DNA of 64,000 nt from Fibrobacter sp. UWR4 (GCF_003149045.1 NZ_QGDU01000020.1:1-64000); one strand, 5' to 3'. Positions 24,491 through 34,276 are shown, counted from the first letter of the stretch. Notes: generated from the sequence alone by a model not told the origin. Program-made: numbers and translations.

Positions 24491-25156
24491 CTAGCGGATC
24501 AGTCGGCGGGCTCCCTTATAGCGGGAATTGAAATACTTTTCATCAAGGTTGGAAATCATGACGCCCTTGCTGGTGCTGGCGTGAGAGAAGTTTCCGTCAC
24601 TGAGATAGACGCCAATGTGGCTGATGCCCCAGAAGTCTCCGAAGAATACCAGGTCCCCTTCCTTGAGGGAACTACGGCTCACCTGGGTAAAACGGGTGTC
24701 CTTATAGATGGCCGCTGCCTGATGGTCCAGGGACACTCCGTAGAAGTCCCGGAACACGTTCATGATATAGCCGGAACAGTCCGTGCCCTTGCGGCTGGAT
24801 CCGCCATAGACGTACTTGGTTCCTTTCCAGCTATCCGTATATTCCTTGAGGGTAGCGTACTTCTTGCCTCCGCTTGCTTTCGTTTGCTGCTTGACGGGTG
24901 CTGTCGACTTTTTGGGGGCAGGCTGTGTGGCAGGATTTGCAACCTTCTTTGTTGTGTCTGCGCTGGCGGTTTGTGTGGTGGCGGAGGCTGCGCTTGGGGC
25001 TGCTTCCGCTGTTTTCTGCGCGGCAGGTACGGGCTTATAGGCACCCAACTTGCGGCTGTAACCTGTGCGGGTGGGGAACGAACAGGACGTAAGCATAGCA
25101 ATGCCTAGAAACAGCACTAATGCTGTCATTCCTGAATTCTTCCAATAGTGAGCCAT
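24491..25156 (-). CDS. NlpC/P60 cell-wall peptidase lipoprotein
   Basis: A 221-residue lipoprotein with lipobox LTSC (Cys25) and an Ala/Thr/Pro-rich linker (about 40-95). The C-terminal NlpC/P60 domain has catalytic Cys127 in TDCSGYI, His180 in SHIGVYL and polar third residue His192 in FSHAST. This family cleaves gamma-D-Glu-diaminopimelate bonds in peptidoglycan stem peptides; E. coli MepS (Spr) is a familiar relative. The gene starts only 17 bases after bioB on the same strand, so they may be co-transcribed despite unrelated roles. Confidence 0.92.
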   Translation of the reverse strand: MAHYWKNSGMTALVLFLGIAMLTSCSFPTRTGYSRKLGAYKPVPAAQKTAEAAPSAASATTQTASADTTKKVANPATQPAPKKSTAPVKQQTKASGGKKYATLKEYTDSWKGTKYVYGGSSRKGTDCSGYIMNVFRDFYGVSLDHQAAAIYKDTRFTQVSRSSLKEGDLVFFGDFWGISHIGVYLSDGNFSHASTSKGVMISNLDEKYFNSRYKGARRLIR

Positions 25157-25173
25157 TGGAAAAAATGTAATAA

Positions 25174-26148
25174 TTAGCCGATGAAGCCGTGGGGCTCAAA
25201 ACCCAAACTCTTGACCAATTCAAAGTCGGTTGCGTTATTTACACCTGCGGTGGTGAGCATGTCGTCGGTAATGGTGGCGTTGGCGCCGCTCAGGAATGCC
25301 TTTTTACCGTAGTCGCCCAGAACGCCGCGGCCACCTGCGAGGCGGAGGTATGCCTTGGGGTTGATAAAGCGATAGATGGCAACGATTCTGCAGAATTCAT
25401 CGTTGGAAACCTTAGGGAGATTTTCGAAGGGTGTACCCGGAATGGCGTTCAGCACGTTGATGGGTGTTGACTTTACGCCCAGTTCTCGCAGGTCCATGCA
25501 CATGTCGATACGGTCTTCCATAGTTTCGCCCAGGCCCATGATGCCGCCGCTGCAGATTTCCAGACCTGCGGCTAAGGCGTTATGCAAGACGCCAATCTTG
25601 TCGTCATAAGTGTGGGTGGTGCAGACATCCGGAAAATGACGGCGGTAAGTTTCCAGGTTGTTGTGGAAACGGGTGAGACCAGCTGCCTTCAGCTTGTCAA
25701 ACTGTTCACGATTCAGAAGGCCGCTGCTGAGGCAGACGCTGAGCTTGGTTTCTTTCTTGAGACGCTTAATGGTTTCAGAAATCTGTTCCACGTCATTGTT
25801 GGTGAGAGTGCGGCCAGAAGTAACGATGGAGTAGCGGGGGATTCCTGCTGCTTCCTTCTTTTTAGCGTCGGCTACAATTTCATCGGCGCTGAGGAGTTTG
25901 TATTCCGGAGCGCCTGTGTGGTAATAGCTGGACTGAGCGCAGTACTTGCAGTTTTCGGAGCAGCGGCCGCTTCGGGCATTCACGATGGAGCAGAAATCGA
26001 AATCGTTACCGTGGAGTTTTTCGCGGATTTCGTTTGCGGCAGTAGTCAGTTCGTCCAGGTTGGCATCCAACAACTTGATTGCGTCTTCACGGGTGGTGAC
26101 GTAATCTTCAGTTAAAATCTTGTTTTTCAGTTCCTGAACGAAAGACAT
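25174..26148 (-). CDS. bioB: Biotin synthase
   Basis: A 324-residue radical SAM enzyme that inserts sulfur into dethiobiotin. The SAM cluster cysteines are Cys63, Cys67 and Cys70 in GRCSENCKYCAQ, and NARSGRC upstream is typical. Later motifs include the SGLLNREQFDKLK region and YNHNL-type FHNNLET. The ATG at 26148 is chosen over the longer frame to 26280, because homology begins with MSFVQELK and AAGGAG stands just upstream. No other bio genes are adjacent. Confidence 0.96.
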   Translation of the reverse strand: MSFVQELKNKILTEDYVTTREDAIKLLDANLDELTTAANEIREKLHGNDFDFCSIVNARSGRCSENCKYCAQSSYYHTGAPEYKLLSADEIVADAKKKEAAGIPRYSIVTSGRTLTNNDVEQISETIKRLKKETKLSVCLSSGLLNREQFDKLKAAGLTRFHNNLETYRRHFPDVCTTHTYDDKIGVLHNALAAGLEICSGGIMGLGETMEDRIDMCMDLRELGVKSTPINVLNAIPGTPFENLPKVSNDEFCRIVAIYRFINPKAYLRLAGGRGVLGDYGKKAFLSGANATITDDMLTTAGVNNATDFELVKSLGFEPHGFIG

Positions 26149-26359
26149 AAAAAACTCCTTGGTTCGCGGCATTTCCCGCCTGCGATTTTTGCGGGACAAA
26201 ACTTTAAAAACTTTGTTCCGCTTTATGTTCCACCTTTTTTGGCGGTGTTCTTTTGCGGGTGTAAAATTAGAAAAAAGCAAGACGGATTTGCATATACTTT
26301 TTTGCTATGAGTTTTTATAATCCTATATTATTACTGAAGGCTTCTTTTGGAGGTGGATT

Positions 26360-27478
26360 TTGAGTAAAAAACTGCTTGTTCTCATTGCGTTACTTGCGTC
26401 AATCGCTTTTGCGGACGTGGTGGTTAAGGATTCCAAGGTCAAGGCAGAAGTCCCTAACTATAAAATGAATACGTCTGCTGATGTCTTGTCGGATGCACTC
26501 CGTGGTGATATCCTTGCCAGTGATTTTACTGAAAATCAATTCATCGCACATTTGAAGGATGGGTCTGGTTTTACTTTTCCCCATCCTTTTGTTGCGATGG
26601 TGGGCAAAGCCTTTGCAAATCATTACTCCATTGAAATCAGCCCTGACGATATTTGGCTTATGATTTTGGATGGGGCTCGCCTTCATGTGAAGAACAATCG
26701 TGATTTGTTGAAAAACAAGTTCGTACAAGACGGCGCAGATACGGTGATTCATGTGTATGACAACAGCCTGACTATGGATTCCCCTGGTGAACAGTGGATG
26801 AAAGATATTGATTGTATTTATGATTCCTTGTATAAAAAATTGCCAAAGGAAACTCGGGAATCCTTTAACGTTGATTTTTCGACATCAACCAATGTGGATC
26901 GCTTTGTCAGCAAGGCGATGGTGATGGCCGTGAGTTCTGAGTATTATTCCTATATGCTGACAACTCTGTGTGGTATTCCTAAAATTGTGATCAAGGGTCA
27001 ACAGAGTGACTGGATCAATCTGAAAAAGCACTTCAATAGGATTGCCAAGGAACTGGATATGCCTTGGTGGGCTGAACAGGTGAACCCCATTCTAGATGAA
27101 TTCGTCAATGCTTTCAACAAAAAGTTCAATATGGAATTCTGGAGGGGGATCTACAAGTATGTAGATGCTAGAGGGAGTGGCGCTGTTCCCGGCATAAACG
27201 GCTGGGTTAACCGATTCTTCCCTTATGTAGATAAAAAAGAGTTTGTGCAGTCGGATACTTTATGGGGCGAAGTGCATTCCCTTGAACGTCGTAGTTCCTG
27301 GACAGAACCTTTGGAGTTCAAGGAATTTCCCATCGGTCGTAGCGCCGTGCCGATGGTGTGGCATCATTCGGGAAAGAACGAGGACTTAAATCTTCACACA
27401 GGATTTTGGGGAGTCTATCTAGATCCGAAAACAAAAATCCTAAGGACCGTTCGCGGTTACGCTTTAGAGTTCCCGTAA
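26360..27478 (+). CDS. DUF4419 domain protein, exported
   Basis: A 372-residue protein with a TTG start after a strong GGAGGTGG site and a signal peptide ending near SIAFADV (about residue 18). The body matches the DUF4419 pattern: HPFVAMVGKAFANHYSIEISPDDIWLMI, then FSTSTNVDRFVSKAMVM, TLCGIPKIVIKG and WWAEQVNPILDEFV. DUF4419 proteins are known from fungi and scattered bacteria and have no assigned function. It is more AT-rich than flanking genes. It converges with the thioesterase gene with four bases between stops. Confidence 0.85.
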   Translation: MSKKLLVLIALLASIAFADVVVKDSKVKAEVPNYKMNTSADVLSDALRGDILASDFTENQFIAHLKDGSGFTFPHPFVAMVGKAFANHYSIEISPDDIWLMILDGARLHVKNNRDLLKNKFVQDGADTVIHVYDNSLTMDSPGEQWMKDIDCIYDSLYKKLPKETRESFNVDFSTSTNVDRFVSKAMVMAVSSEYYSYMLTTLCGIPKIVIKGQQSDWINLKKHFNRIAKELDMPWWAEQVNPILDEFVNAFNKKFNMEFWRGIYKYVDARGSGAVPGINGWVNRFFPYVDKKEFVQSDTLWGEVHSLERRSSWTEPLEFKEFPIGRSAVPMVWHHSGKNEDLNLHTGFWGVYLDPKTKILRTVRGYALEFP

Positions 27479-27482
27479 TCTT

Positions 27483-28001
27483 TTAGCCAATCTTGATTTC
27501 CTTTACGCCGTCTTCAATGAGGTAGTGCATTTCCTCGTGAATCATGACGTCGGCGGCAATCTTTTGCGGGTCCAGGTGGATGTAGTTGATGTCGCCATCG
27601 GCAAGGACGTTTCCTTCCAGGTCCATGATGCTAGCGTGTGTCACGAAGAATCGCGGCGTAAACTTGGTGACTTCTCCCTTGCCAATAAGGGGGACGTTAT
27701 AGGGAACGGGCTTGCGGTACTTGGTTTCCAAAGACATGGTCACGCCCCAGATGTTTTCGTTCCCGCCTTCCTTGGCCCACACGGCGCGAAGTCCCATTTC
27801 GTCCAGCATGGCGGTGATAAGTCCGCCGTGAACGCGACCGGGATAGCTCTGGTGCTGTTCGCGATAGTTGAACAAAGTCATGACGCTACCGTCTTCCATA
27901 TTGTAGAATGGTGCGCGGACGCCGTACTCGTTGTCCAGACCGCAGATCATGCACATCTTGCTGTTGTGCTGCTTGCTTACGACTTTGATGATTTCGCTCA
28001 T
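27483..28001 (-). CDS. PaaI-type hot-dog thioesterase
   Basis: A 172-residue hot-dog protein with the active-site stretch RVHGGLITAMLDEMG (about 56-70), which provides the catalytic Asp/Glu region of PaaI-like acyl-CoA thioesterases. The N-terminus has a CMICG pair of cysteines seen in some members of this subgroup. Its ATG overlaps the TAA of the amidotransferase gene by one base (TAATG), so it is translationally coupled. Substrate unknown. Confidence 0.85.
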   Translation of the reverse strand: MSEIIKVVSKQHNSKMCMICGLDNEYGVRAPFYNMEDGSVMTLFNYREQHQSYPGRVHGGLITAMLDEMGLRAVWAKEGGNENIWGVTMSLETKYRKPVPYNVPLIGKGEVTKFTPRFFVTHASIMDLEGNVLADGDINYIHLDPQKIAADVMIHEEMHYLIEDGVKEIKIG

Positions 28002-28690
28002 TACTTTTTCTCCAGCAGGAAGTCGATAATCTTGTTCATGGTGTTATTGGCATCCTTGACGTATTGGGCTGTTAAATCGCGAATGTCCTTTTCATTCTGA
28101 ACGAACTTTCCTGGCTTCGCAAAATCATCGGCACAGTTTTTCAGCATGCTTTCTACGGATTCCGGGGTGGCTTCCAGATGGAATTGCAAGGCGATGGCAC
28201 TGCCCAGTCTGAAAGCCTGGTTTTCACAACCTTCGCTGCTTGCAAGTTTGGTTGCTTCCTTTGGAATCCTGAACATTTCCCCGTGCCAGTGGAGTGCGTT
28301 GAATGTGCCTAGCTCAAGACTGTGTCCCTTGCAGCAATCCTGCCACTGGATTGGATACCAGCCCACTTCCTTTTCGGGAGCTTTGATGATGGCTGCTCTA
28401 AATGCACTGGCGATCATCTGGGCTCCAAGGCAGATGCCTAGAAGGGGCTTGCCTAACTGCACCATGTCACGGCACAGTTCCTTTTCCCTGACGAAGAACG
28501 GATAGTTTGCTTCGTCCAACACGCTCATGGGACCGCCCATCATGATGGCGAAATCAATGCCGTCTTCATGGGGAATAGGGTCCCCTGCGTACAACTTGAC
28601 AATGTGGATGTTGTGACCGCGTTTTTTTAACAAGGGGAGAATGATTCCCGGTCCTTCAAATTCGACATGCTGAAAAATGTAGGTTTCCAT
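28001..28690 (-). CDS. Class I glutamine amidotransferase (GuaA-like)
   Basis: A 229-residue stand-alone amidotransferase with the nucleophile in PLLGICLGAQMI and His-Glu in LQFHLEAT. MMGGPMSVLDE near residue 51 and the HWHGEMF segment place it with the yeast YLR126C/YfeJ-like group rather than GuaA itself. These often act on gamma-glutamyl or related small substrates. It is the first gene of a two-gene unit with the thioesterase. Confidence 0.85.
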   Translation of the reverse strand: METYIFQHVEFEGPGIILPLLKKRGHNIHIVKLYAGDPIPHEDGIDFAIMMGGPMSVLDEANYPFFVREKELCRDMVQLGKPLLGICLGAQMIASAFRAAIIKAPEKEVGWYPIQWQDCCKGHSLELGTFNALHWHGEMFRIPKEATKLASSEGCENQAFRLGSAIALQFHLEATPESVESMLKNCADDFAKPGKFVQNEKDIRDLTAQYVKDANNTMNKIIDFLLEKK

Positions 28691-28712
28691 AATTAACTCG
28701 GTTTTACAGGGC

Positions 28713-29486
28713 CTAATATAAAAAGGTATGAAAGAGGTGTGCCGACTTGATGTAGTTTAGATGTTCTGCCTTGGTTCTTGCACTTGCCTGCATACAGGGC
28801 TTTAATTTGGCGTATAGATCTTCCAGTTGAGATTTGTTGAAAATGGTGCGTCGGGATTTCAAGATCCCGGCCATTTTTTCTTTCATCTGGAAAAGATGCA
28901 GGACCATCCAGTCCTCGCCTCGGGCAGGAACCCGCTTGAGAACGCAACGATCGCTAAACACGATGGTGGAAAAAATCGGGAGACTGTCTACGTTCAATTC
29001 GGAACGTGAATAGTTCTCTTTCAGGTAGTGCTTAAGGGCGCGAATGTGCCCCGCGTTCTGATGAATCGGGTTGTGGAAGGTATGTTCCGTTCTCGCATTC
29101 AGTCGCTGGTTCCAACGTTCCTCGTCTAGACCGCCGGTAATTTCGCCGGAGATGTTTTTACTTTCCAGAACATAAATTCCAGACTGGTGCAGGATCAGTG
29201 CGTCTACCTCGGTGGTGCCGCCATGGCTGGGAATGTACAGATTTTTCATCAGTCCGTATATGCGGCCGTCATCGTCGCAGACTCTTGCCAGAGATTGTGC
29301 GGCTGCTGCTTCGCCGTATAATCCATTGGGATCGTTTTCCAGTTGTTCCTTCTGGAAATCCTTAAACGTCTTGCGCCGTCCATCGTTATGGAACTTGCCG
29401 GAAGGTTTACGATCTGCTTTCGTCTTGAAGAAAACGAATGCGAGAAACGCAATTACAGCAAGCAATGTAACGATAGTTGTGGTCAT
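28713..29486 (-). CDS. NERD domain protein, membrane-anchored
   Basis: A 257-residue protein with one N-terminal membrane segment (about 3-20) and a nuclease-related NERD domain (about 55-190). The core reads GTTEVDALILHQSGIYVLESKN with the conserved Asp, Glu and Lys, then WNQRLN and NPIHQNAGHIRAL. NERD domains are predicted to act in DNA processing, but the membrane anchor suggests another setting. It ends 22 bases before the amidotransferase gene on the same strand. Confidence 0.88.
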   Translation of the reverse strand: MTTTIVTLLAVIAFLAFVFFKTKADRKPSGKFHNDGRRKTFKDFQKEQLENDPNGLYGEAAAAQSLARVCDDDGRIYGLMKNLYIPSHGGTTEVDALILHQSGIYVLESKNISGEITGGLDEERWNQRLNARTEHTFHNPIHQNAGHIRALKHYLKENYSRSELNVDSLPIFSTIVFSDRCVLKRVPARGEDWMVLHLFQMKEKMAGILKSRRTIFNKSQLEDLYAKLKPCMQASARTKAEHLNYIKSAHLFHTFLY

Positions 29487-29505
29487 ATTTAAAGTATAGT
29501 AAAGA

Positions 29506-29537
29506 AAAAGGGCTCGCCCTTTTGGACGAACCCTTTA
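29506..29537 (-). terminator. Terminator downstream of the DEAD-box helicase gene
   Basis: Stem AAAGGGCTCG/CGAACCCTTT (one mismatch) with a run of T on the minus strand. Confidence 0.75.
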
Positions 29538-29568
29538 ATTCAAGAAACTCTTGAATTCTGCGAAGTCT

Positions 29569-32004
29569 TTAATGCCTTCCGAAACGGCGGGTCTTGCGGG
29601 AGGGGTTATCGCCGAAGTCCCGTTCATCGTGATCCTTACGGAAGGGCTTGTCGCCGAATTTATCGCGACGGCGTTCTTCGCGGTTCTTGCTGCCAAAGCC
29701 GCCACGATCGCCGCGGTCATGATCGCCAAAACCACGGTCCTTGCGGAAACCTCCACGACGTTCTTCGCGATTGCCTCTACCTTCGCCACGATGGAAACTG
29801 CGGCTTTCGCGAGGACGGGTGCCAGGGGCAGGGCCGGTAGGGGGTTCGTCGGTCATCAGGCGGAAGCGGGCATCGTTACCGCGGATGGTGATGCCAGCGA
29901 GAATGTCCAGGACATCCTGGGGAACTGCTTCCGGCAATTCCACGGTGCTGAACTTGTCGAACAGCTTGATACGCCCGATGTTACTGCTGCTGATATTTGC
30001 TTCGCCAGCAATGGCGCCCACAATATCCTTGGGGGAGACGTGGTCAATACGTCCTACGCCCAGGTAATAGCGGAGGTAGCCTTCTTCAACTCCGTTGTTG
30101 CCTTCCTTGCGTTCCTTGTTCAGACGTTTTCTGTCTTCAACGTCGAAACCTGCGGTACCGGCGCCGATGAAGTCGCGTCCGCCCTTTTCCTTTCCGGAAC
30201 GTTCGTCACGTTCCTTAGCGCGGCGTGCTTCGCGGGGAGCGTCCAGCGGAGCCAATTCCGGGAACAGGGGCTGCTTCTTCTGGTACATCTTGATGACGGC
30301 TGCTGCAATATCTTCTGCAGTCAGCGGGTGGACGGTTCCGTCTTCGTTGACCTGGCCGTCGGTCATATTGCAACCTTCTTCTACCAGGGCCTTTACCAGA
30401 TCCTTGAACTTGTCCAGCTGGCCATAGCTTGCAACGCTCTTTACCTTTTGCTTGAAGGCTGCCACGCGCTTCTGGCTGATGATTTCACCAGTGGGCATTT
30501 CCATCACGTCAATAGGCTGGCGAGTGGCCCGTTCAATAATCTTCAGCATGCGCTTTTCGCGGGGAGTGATGAAGAGGATGGCGTCGCCGCTGCGGCCTGC
30601 GCGACCTGTACGGCCAATACGATGGACGTAGGATTCCGTATCAAAAGGAATGTCGTAGTTTACCACCAGAGAAATGCGATCCACGTCGATACCGCGGGCG
30701 GCCACGTCGGTTGCTACCACAATATCCAACTTGCCCATCTTTAAACGGTTGATGGTGCGTTCACGCATGGACTGAGCCAGGTCGCCGTTCAGCGGGGCAA
30801 CGGTAAAGCCGCGGCTTTCCAGCTTTTCTGCCACTTCGGTGGTGTTCTGCTTGGTGCGTACGAAAATCAGGACGCCATCAAAATCTTCGCCTTCCAGTAC
30901 GCGGGCCAGGGCTTCAATCTTGTGTTCGTTCTTGACCATCAAATAGCGCTGGCGGATGTTTTCTACAGTTGTGGTCTTGCTTTCAATGCAGGCTTCGTCG
31001 TATTCGCCCAGGTACTTGTCGATAATGGCCTTCACCTTCTTGGGCATGGTGGCGCTAAAGAGGGCGCGCTGTGCGTCGGAAGGAATTTCCTTCAGGATGG
31101 TTTCCACATCTTCTTCGAAACCCATGTCCAGCATTTCGTCCGCTTCGTCCAGGACGATAGCCTTTACACCGCCCAAGGTAATGGTACCGCGCTTGATGTG
31201 GTCAATGAGACGACCCGGAGTAGCCACGATAATATTTGCCTGGCGCTTGAGGGCGCGAATCTGTACCGCAATATCCTGGCCGCCGTAAACGGGAACCACA
31301 TGGACCTTAGGCATGTTCTCTGCGTACTGCTGGATGGCTTCGGCCACCTGAATTGCAAGCTCGCGGGTAGGTGTCAGAACCAGCATGGAGGTCTCGTGAC
31401 CGTTGAACTGTAGTCGAGACAAAAGCGGCAGGGAGAATGCGGCGGTCTTGCCAGTGCCGGTCTGTGCCGTGCCCAACAAGTTGTTGCCCTGAAGCAGAAC
31501 AGGAATGGCCTTCACCTGAATGGGGGAGGGGGTCACATAGTTCATCTTCTTGATGGCTTCGAGAACCGGTTCAGCCAAGTCCAAGTCTTCGAAAGTTACG
31601 AGAGCCTCGTCACCTTCGGCGTCGCCCATTTCTTCTTCGGACTCGGATATTTCATCTTCAGAAACTTCTTCAATGTCTTCTGCTTGCTCGTCATTCTGAG
31701 GCGCAGCCGAAGAATCCATCTGGCTGTTATCAACGGTTTCGTCGCCGTCCACGATTTCAGCCTTCTGGCCGATGGTAAAACCGGCAGCCTTCTTGCCCAC
31801 GTTCAAAACCTGGTCGTCATCATCCACGACGATTCCGTCGGGATTGACGGCGAGGAACGCTGCTTCATCTGCTTCGTCTTCGTCGGCACCGTTAGCGAAT
31901 GCTGCCAAAAAGGCGTCTGCTTCGCGGGCAATTGCGGATTTGGGGTCAATATTTTCTTCAGGGATACGGCTTTCCATATCCTTGTCATAGGATTTCTTTG
32001 ACAT
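29569..32004 (-). CDS. deaD: DEAD-box RNA helicase, DeaD/CsdA type
   Basis: An 811-residue ATP-dependent RNA helicase involved in ribosome assembly and RNA decay, especially in the cold. There is a long acidic N-terminal extension (about 1-150). The core has FEDLDL, AQTGTGKT (Walker A), DEADEMLDMGF, SATMP and HRIGRTGRAGR. A DbpA-like RNA-binding domain lies near 640-710. The tail is rich in Arg, Gly and Asp (RGGFG, RRDKFGDK). The acidic extension is unusual for the family. A leader of up to about 240 bases with no gene precedes it, fitting the long regulated leaders of cold-shock helicases. Confidence 0.93.
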   Translation of the reverse strand: MSKKSYDKDMESRIPEENIDPKSAIAREADAFLAAFANGADEDEADEAAFLAVNPDGIVVDDDDQVLNVGKKAAGFTIGQKAEIVDGDETVDNSQMDSSAAPQNDEQAEDIEEVSEDEISESEEEMGDAEGDEALVTFEDLDLAEPVLEAIKKMNYVTPSPIQVKAIPVLLQGNNLLGTAQTGTGKTAAFSLPLLSRLQFNGHETSMLVLTPTRELAIQVAEAIQQYAENMPKVHVVPVYGGQDIAVQIRALKRQANIIVATPGRLIDHIKRGTITLGGVKAIVLDEADEMLDMGFEEDVETILKEIPSDAQRALFSATMPKKVKAIIDKYLGEYDEACIESKTTTVENIRQRYLMVKNEHKIEALARVLEGEDFDGVLIFVRTKQNTTEVAEKLESRGFTVAPLNGDLAQSMRERTINRLKMGKLDIVVATDVAARGIDVDRISLVVNYDIPFDTESYVHRIGRTGRAGRSGDAILFITPREKRMLKIIERATRQPIDVMEMPTGEIISQKRVAAFKQKVKSVASYGQLDKFKDLVKALVEEGCNMTDGQVNEDGTVHPLTAEDIAAAVIKMYQKKQPLFPELAPLDAPREARRAKERDERSGKEKGGRDFIGAGTAGFDVEDRKRLNKERKEGNNGVEEGYLRYYLGVGRIDHVSPKDIVGAIAGEANISSSNIGRIKLFDKFSTVELPEAVPQDVLDILAGITIRGNDARFRLMTDEPPTGPAPGTRPRESRSFHRGEGRGNREERRGGFRKDRGFGDHDRGDRGGFGSKNREERRRDKFGDKPFRKDHDERDFGDNPSRKTRRFGRH

Positions 32005-32366
32005 AAGCTACCTTCAGGGGACCCGTAAACTTCATCTGCGGCCCATGCCGCGTCATCTCGTCGCTAAAAAGCGTTTAAATAAGCCCCGAAGTGCACTCGC
32101 ACTCTAAAAACCTGAAGTTCGTTAGGTCACCTAACTCAAATGTGGGCACAAAGGTAGAAATTCGCGAACTCAAATCAAAGGCTATAAATTTCATATCGAA
32201 ATGGCCTTCCGTATATTCCAATGTGGAATATGCCTGGTAGTCATTTTCCGTTACTTTGCATTATTTTAAAAAAGTTCTTTATAAAGATAGTTTGTTCCAT
32301 TTGTTGATGAAAATCACAATAAGATCTGCTCGGATGTGTATCAAAAGGGCGGGAAGGGCGAATAAA
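32005..32366. promoter_or_regulatory. Divergent control region between deaD and the rbs operon
   Basis: This 360-base gene-free stretch holds the deaD leader (left) and the rbs promoter (right). At 32213-32231 there is a perfect inverted repeat ATATTCCA-ATG-TGGAATAT, a good operator candidate. TATAAA at 32280-32285 with a poor -35 TTGCAT 18 bases upstream may be the rbs promoter. A purine-rich ribosome site lies before rbsD. No regulator gene is adjacent. Confidence 0.5.
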
Positions 32367-32771
32367 ATGAAACGAAATGGTATTCTTAATAGTGAAATCT
32401 CTCGTGTATTAGGGTATCTGGGCCATACCGATTGCATTTGCATTGGCGACTGTGGCTTGCCCATTCCGGATGATACTGAACGCATTGATCTTGCTCTGGC
32501 TTTTGGCGTACCCACTTTCATGCAGACCCTTGTGGAAGTGGTGAAGGACATGAAGGTGGAAAAGATTGTCCTGGCAGAGGAAATTAAAACACAGAACCCT
32601 GAAGTCCAGCGTCAAGTGCTCGAATTGTTTGAAAACCAGGGTGTCGCTGTTGAATACGTTCCTCATACGGAATTGAAGGCGCGCACGGAGACCTGTAAGG
32701 CCGTGATTCGTACCGGAGAAACCACTCCCTACGCCAATATTATTTTGCAGGCAGGATGCATTTTCGCCTGA
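32367..32771 (+). CDS. rbsD: D-ribose pyranase
   Basis: A 134-residue cytoplasmic enzyme that converts beta-pyranose to furanose ribose for the kinase. The signature is MKRNGILNSEISRVLGYLGHT with the catalytic His, then DCGLPIP and the C-terminal GETTPYANIIL. The ATG at 32367 is chosen because homology begins there and GGGAAGGG stands upstream; the frame open to 32256 adds non-homologous residues. It is the first gene of rbsDACBK. Confidence 0.96.
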   Translation: MKRNGILNSEISRVLGYLGHTDCICIGDCGLPIPDDTERIDLALAFGVPTFMQTLVEVVKDMKVEKIVLAEEIKTQNPEVQRQVLELFENQGVAVEYVPHTELKARTETCKAVIRTGETTPYANIILQAGCIFA

Positions 32772-32791
32772 TCGGAGGATAGGAATACTCT

Positions 32792-34276
32792 ATGAATGTT
32801 GTAATGAAAGGCATTAACAAGTCTTTTGGTAGTAACCAGGTGTTGAAAGACGCTGGTTTCTCCCTGAAAGACGGTGAAATCCACGCCTTGATGGGAGAAA
32901 ATGGCGCAGGCAAGTCTACGCTTATGAAAATCCTCACGGGCGTGTACACTCGCGATTCCGGTACAGTGATTGTGGATGGCAAGGAAGTGGTCTACCATAA
33001 TCCGAAGGAAGCGGAGAAAGCTGGCATTGTTTTTATCTACCAGGAACTGAATGTTCTCTTTGACCTCACGGTGGAAGAAAACCTGTTCATGGGCCGTGAA
33101 ATTACCAAGCGTTTCGGCATCTGCGACAAGAAGGCCATGCGCGCCAAGGCCCAGGAAATCATGGACCGCATGGGCGTGAATATTCCCGTGGATGCAGTCA
33201 TGAGTGACTTGTCCGTGGGCCAGCAGCAGATGGTGGAAATCTGTAAGGCCTTGATGGTGGATGCCAAGGTCCTGATCATGGACGAACCTACGGCAGCCCT
33301 TACCCAGAGTGAAACCGAAGTGCTGTTCGAGGTGATCAACTCCCTGCGTAAGAAGGGCGTTTCCATCGTTTACGTCTCTCACCGCATGGAAGAAATCTTC
33401 GAACTTTGCGACCGCATTACTATCCTGCGTGACGGTACCTATATTGATACCAAGTACATCAAGGATATCACCATGGATGATGTGGTGAAGATGATGATCG
33501 GTCGTGAAATCGGTGAACGTTTTCCCAAGCGTGATAACGCCATTGGCGGTGAAGTGCTCCGCGTCGAAGGTCTTTCCCATGAAAAGTTCTTTAGAAACGT
33601 AAGCTTCAACGTTAGGGCAGGTGAAGTGCTGGGCGTGTCTGGCCTGATGGGCGCGGGACGTACCGAGATTATGCATTCCATCTTTGGCAACATGCCTATA
33701 ACAGCCGGCAAGATCTTTATTGAAGGCAAGGAAGTTTCCATCCGCAATCCCCGTCAGGCTATTGCCGCGGGCATCGGCTTCATTACGGAAGACCGTAAGA
33801 CCGAAGGCTTGCTGCTGGAAAAGAGCATCGCCGAAAATATCGATTTGACCAACTTGGGAATCATTTCCAACAAGGGAGTGCTCCAGGCGGAAAAGCAGGC
33901 CAGTTTGGTGAAACGCGGTATCGAAGAATTCAAGATTCGCTGTTTCGGTCCTCAACATGAGTGCGGTAATCTCAGTGGCGGTAACCAGCAGAAGGTGGTT
34001 CTTGCCAAGTGGATCTATACCAATCCCAAGATTCTCATTCTGGATGAACCGACCCGCGGCGTGGATATCGGCGCCAAGAAGGAAATTTACAACGTGATCA
34101 ACGAGATGGCGGCCAAGGGTGTTGCTGTCATTATGGTGTCTTCCGAACTGCCCGAAGTTTTGGGCATGAGCGACCGCATCATGGTTGTTCACGAAGGTGA
34201 CGTCACAGGCATTATCAATGGTGCCGATGCTGATCAGGAAAAAATTATGACTCTTGCTACAGGAGGTAGTCTCTAA
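32792..34276 (+). CDS. rbsA: Ribose ABC transporter, ATP-binding protein
   Basis: A 494-residue protein with two fused ATPase domains that energises ribose import. The N-terminal half has Walker A GENGAGKST and signature LSVGQQQM with Walker B LIMDEPT. The C-terminal half has a degenerate Walker A and a normal signature LSGGNQQK with LILDEPTRG. This asymmetry is typical of the monosaccharide importer class. Its TAA overlaps the rbsC ATG (TAATG). Confidence 0.97.
   Translation: MNVVMKGINKSFGSNQVLKDAGFSLKDGEIHALMGENGAGKSTLMKILTGVYTRDSGTVIVDGKEVVYHNPKEAEKAGIVFIYQELNVLFDLTVEENLFMGREITKRFGICDKKAMRAKAQEIMDRMGVNIPVDAVMSDLSVGQQQMVEICKALMVDAKVLIMDEPTAALTQSETEVLFEVINSLRKKGVSIVYVSHRMEEIFELCDRITILRDGTYIDTKYIKDITMDDVVKMMIGREIGERFPKRDNAIGGEVLRVEGLSHEKFFRNVSFNVRAGEVLGVSGLMGAGRTEIMHSIFGNMPITAGKIFIEGKEVSIRNPRQAIAAGIGFITEDRKTEGLLLEKSIAENIDLTNLGIISNKGVLQAEKQASLVKRGIEEFKIRCFGPQHECGNLSGGNQQKVVLAKWIYTNPKILILDEPTRGVDIGAKKEIYNVINEMAAKGVAVIMVSSELPEVLGMSDRIMVVHEGDVTGIINGADADQEKIMTLATGGSL

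Noticed and set aside
32729-34192. 487-codon open frame antisense to rbsA
   Set aside because: His/Asn-rich shadow frame; the sense frame has both ABC ATPase domains.
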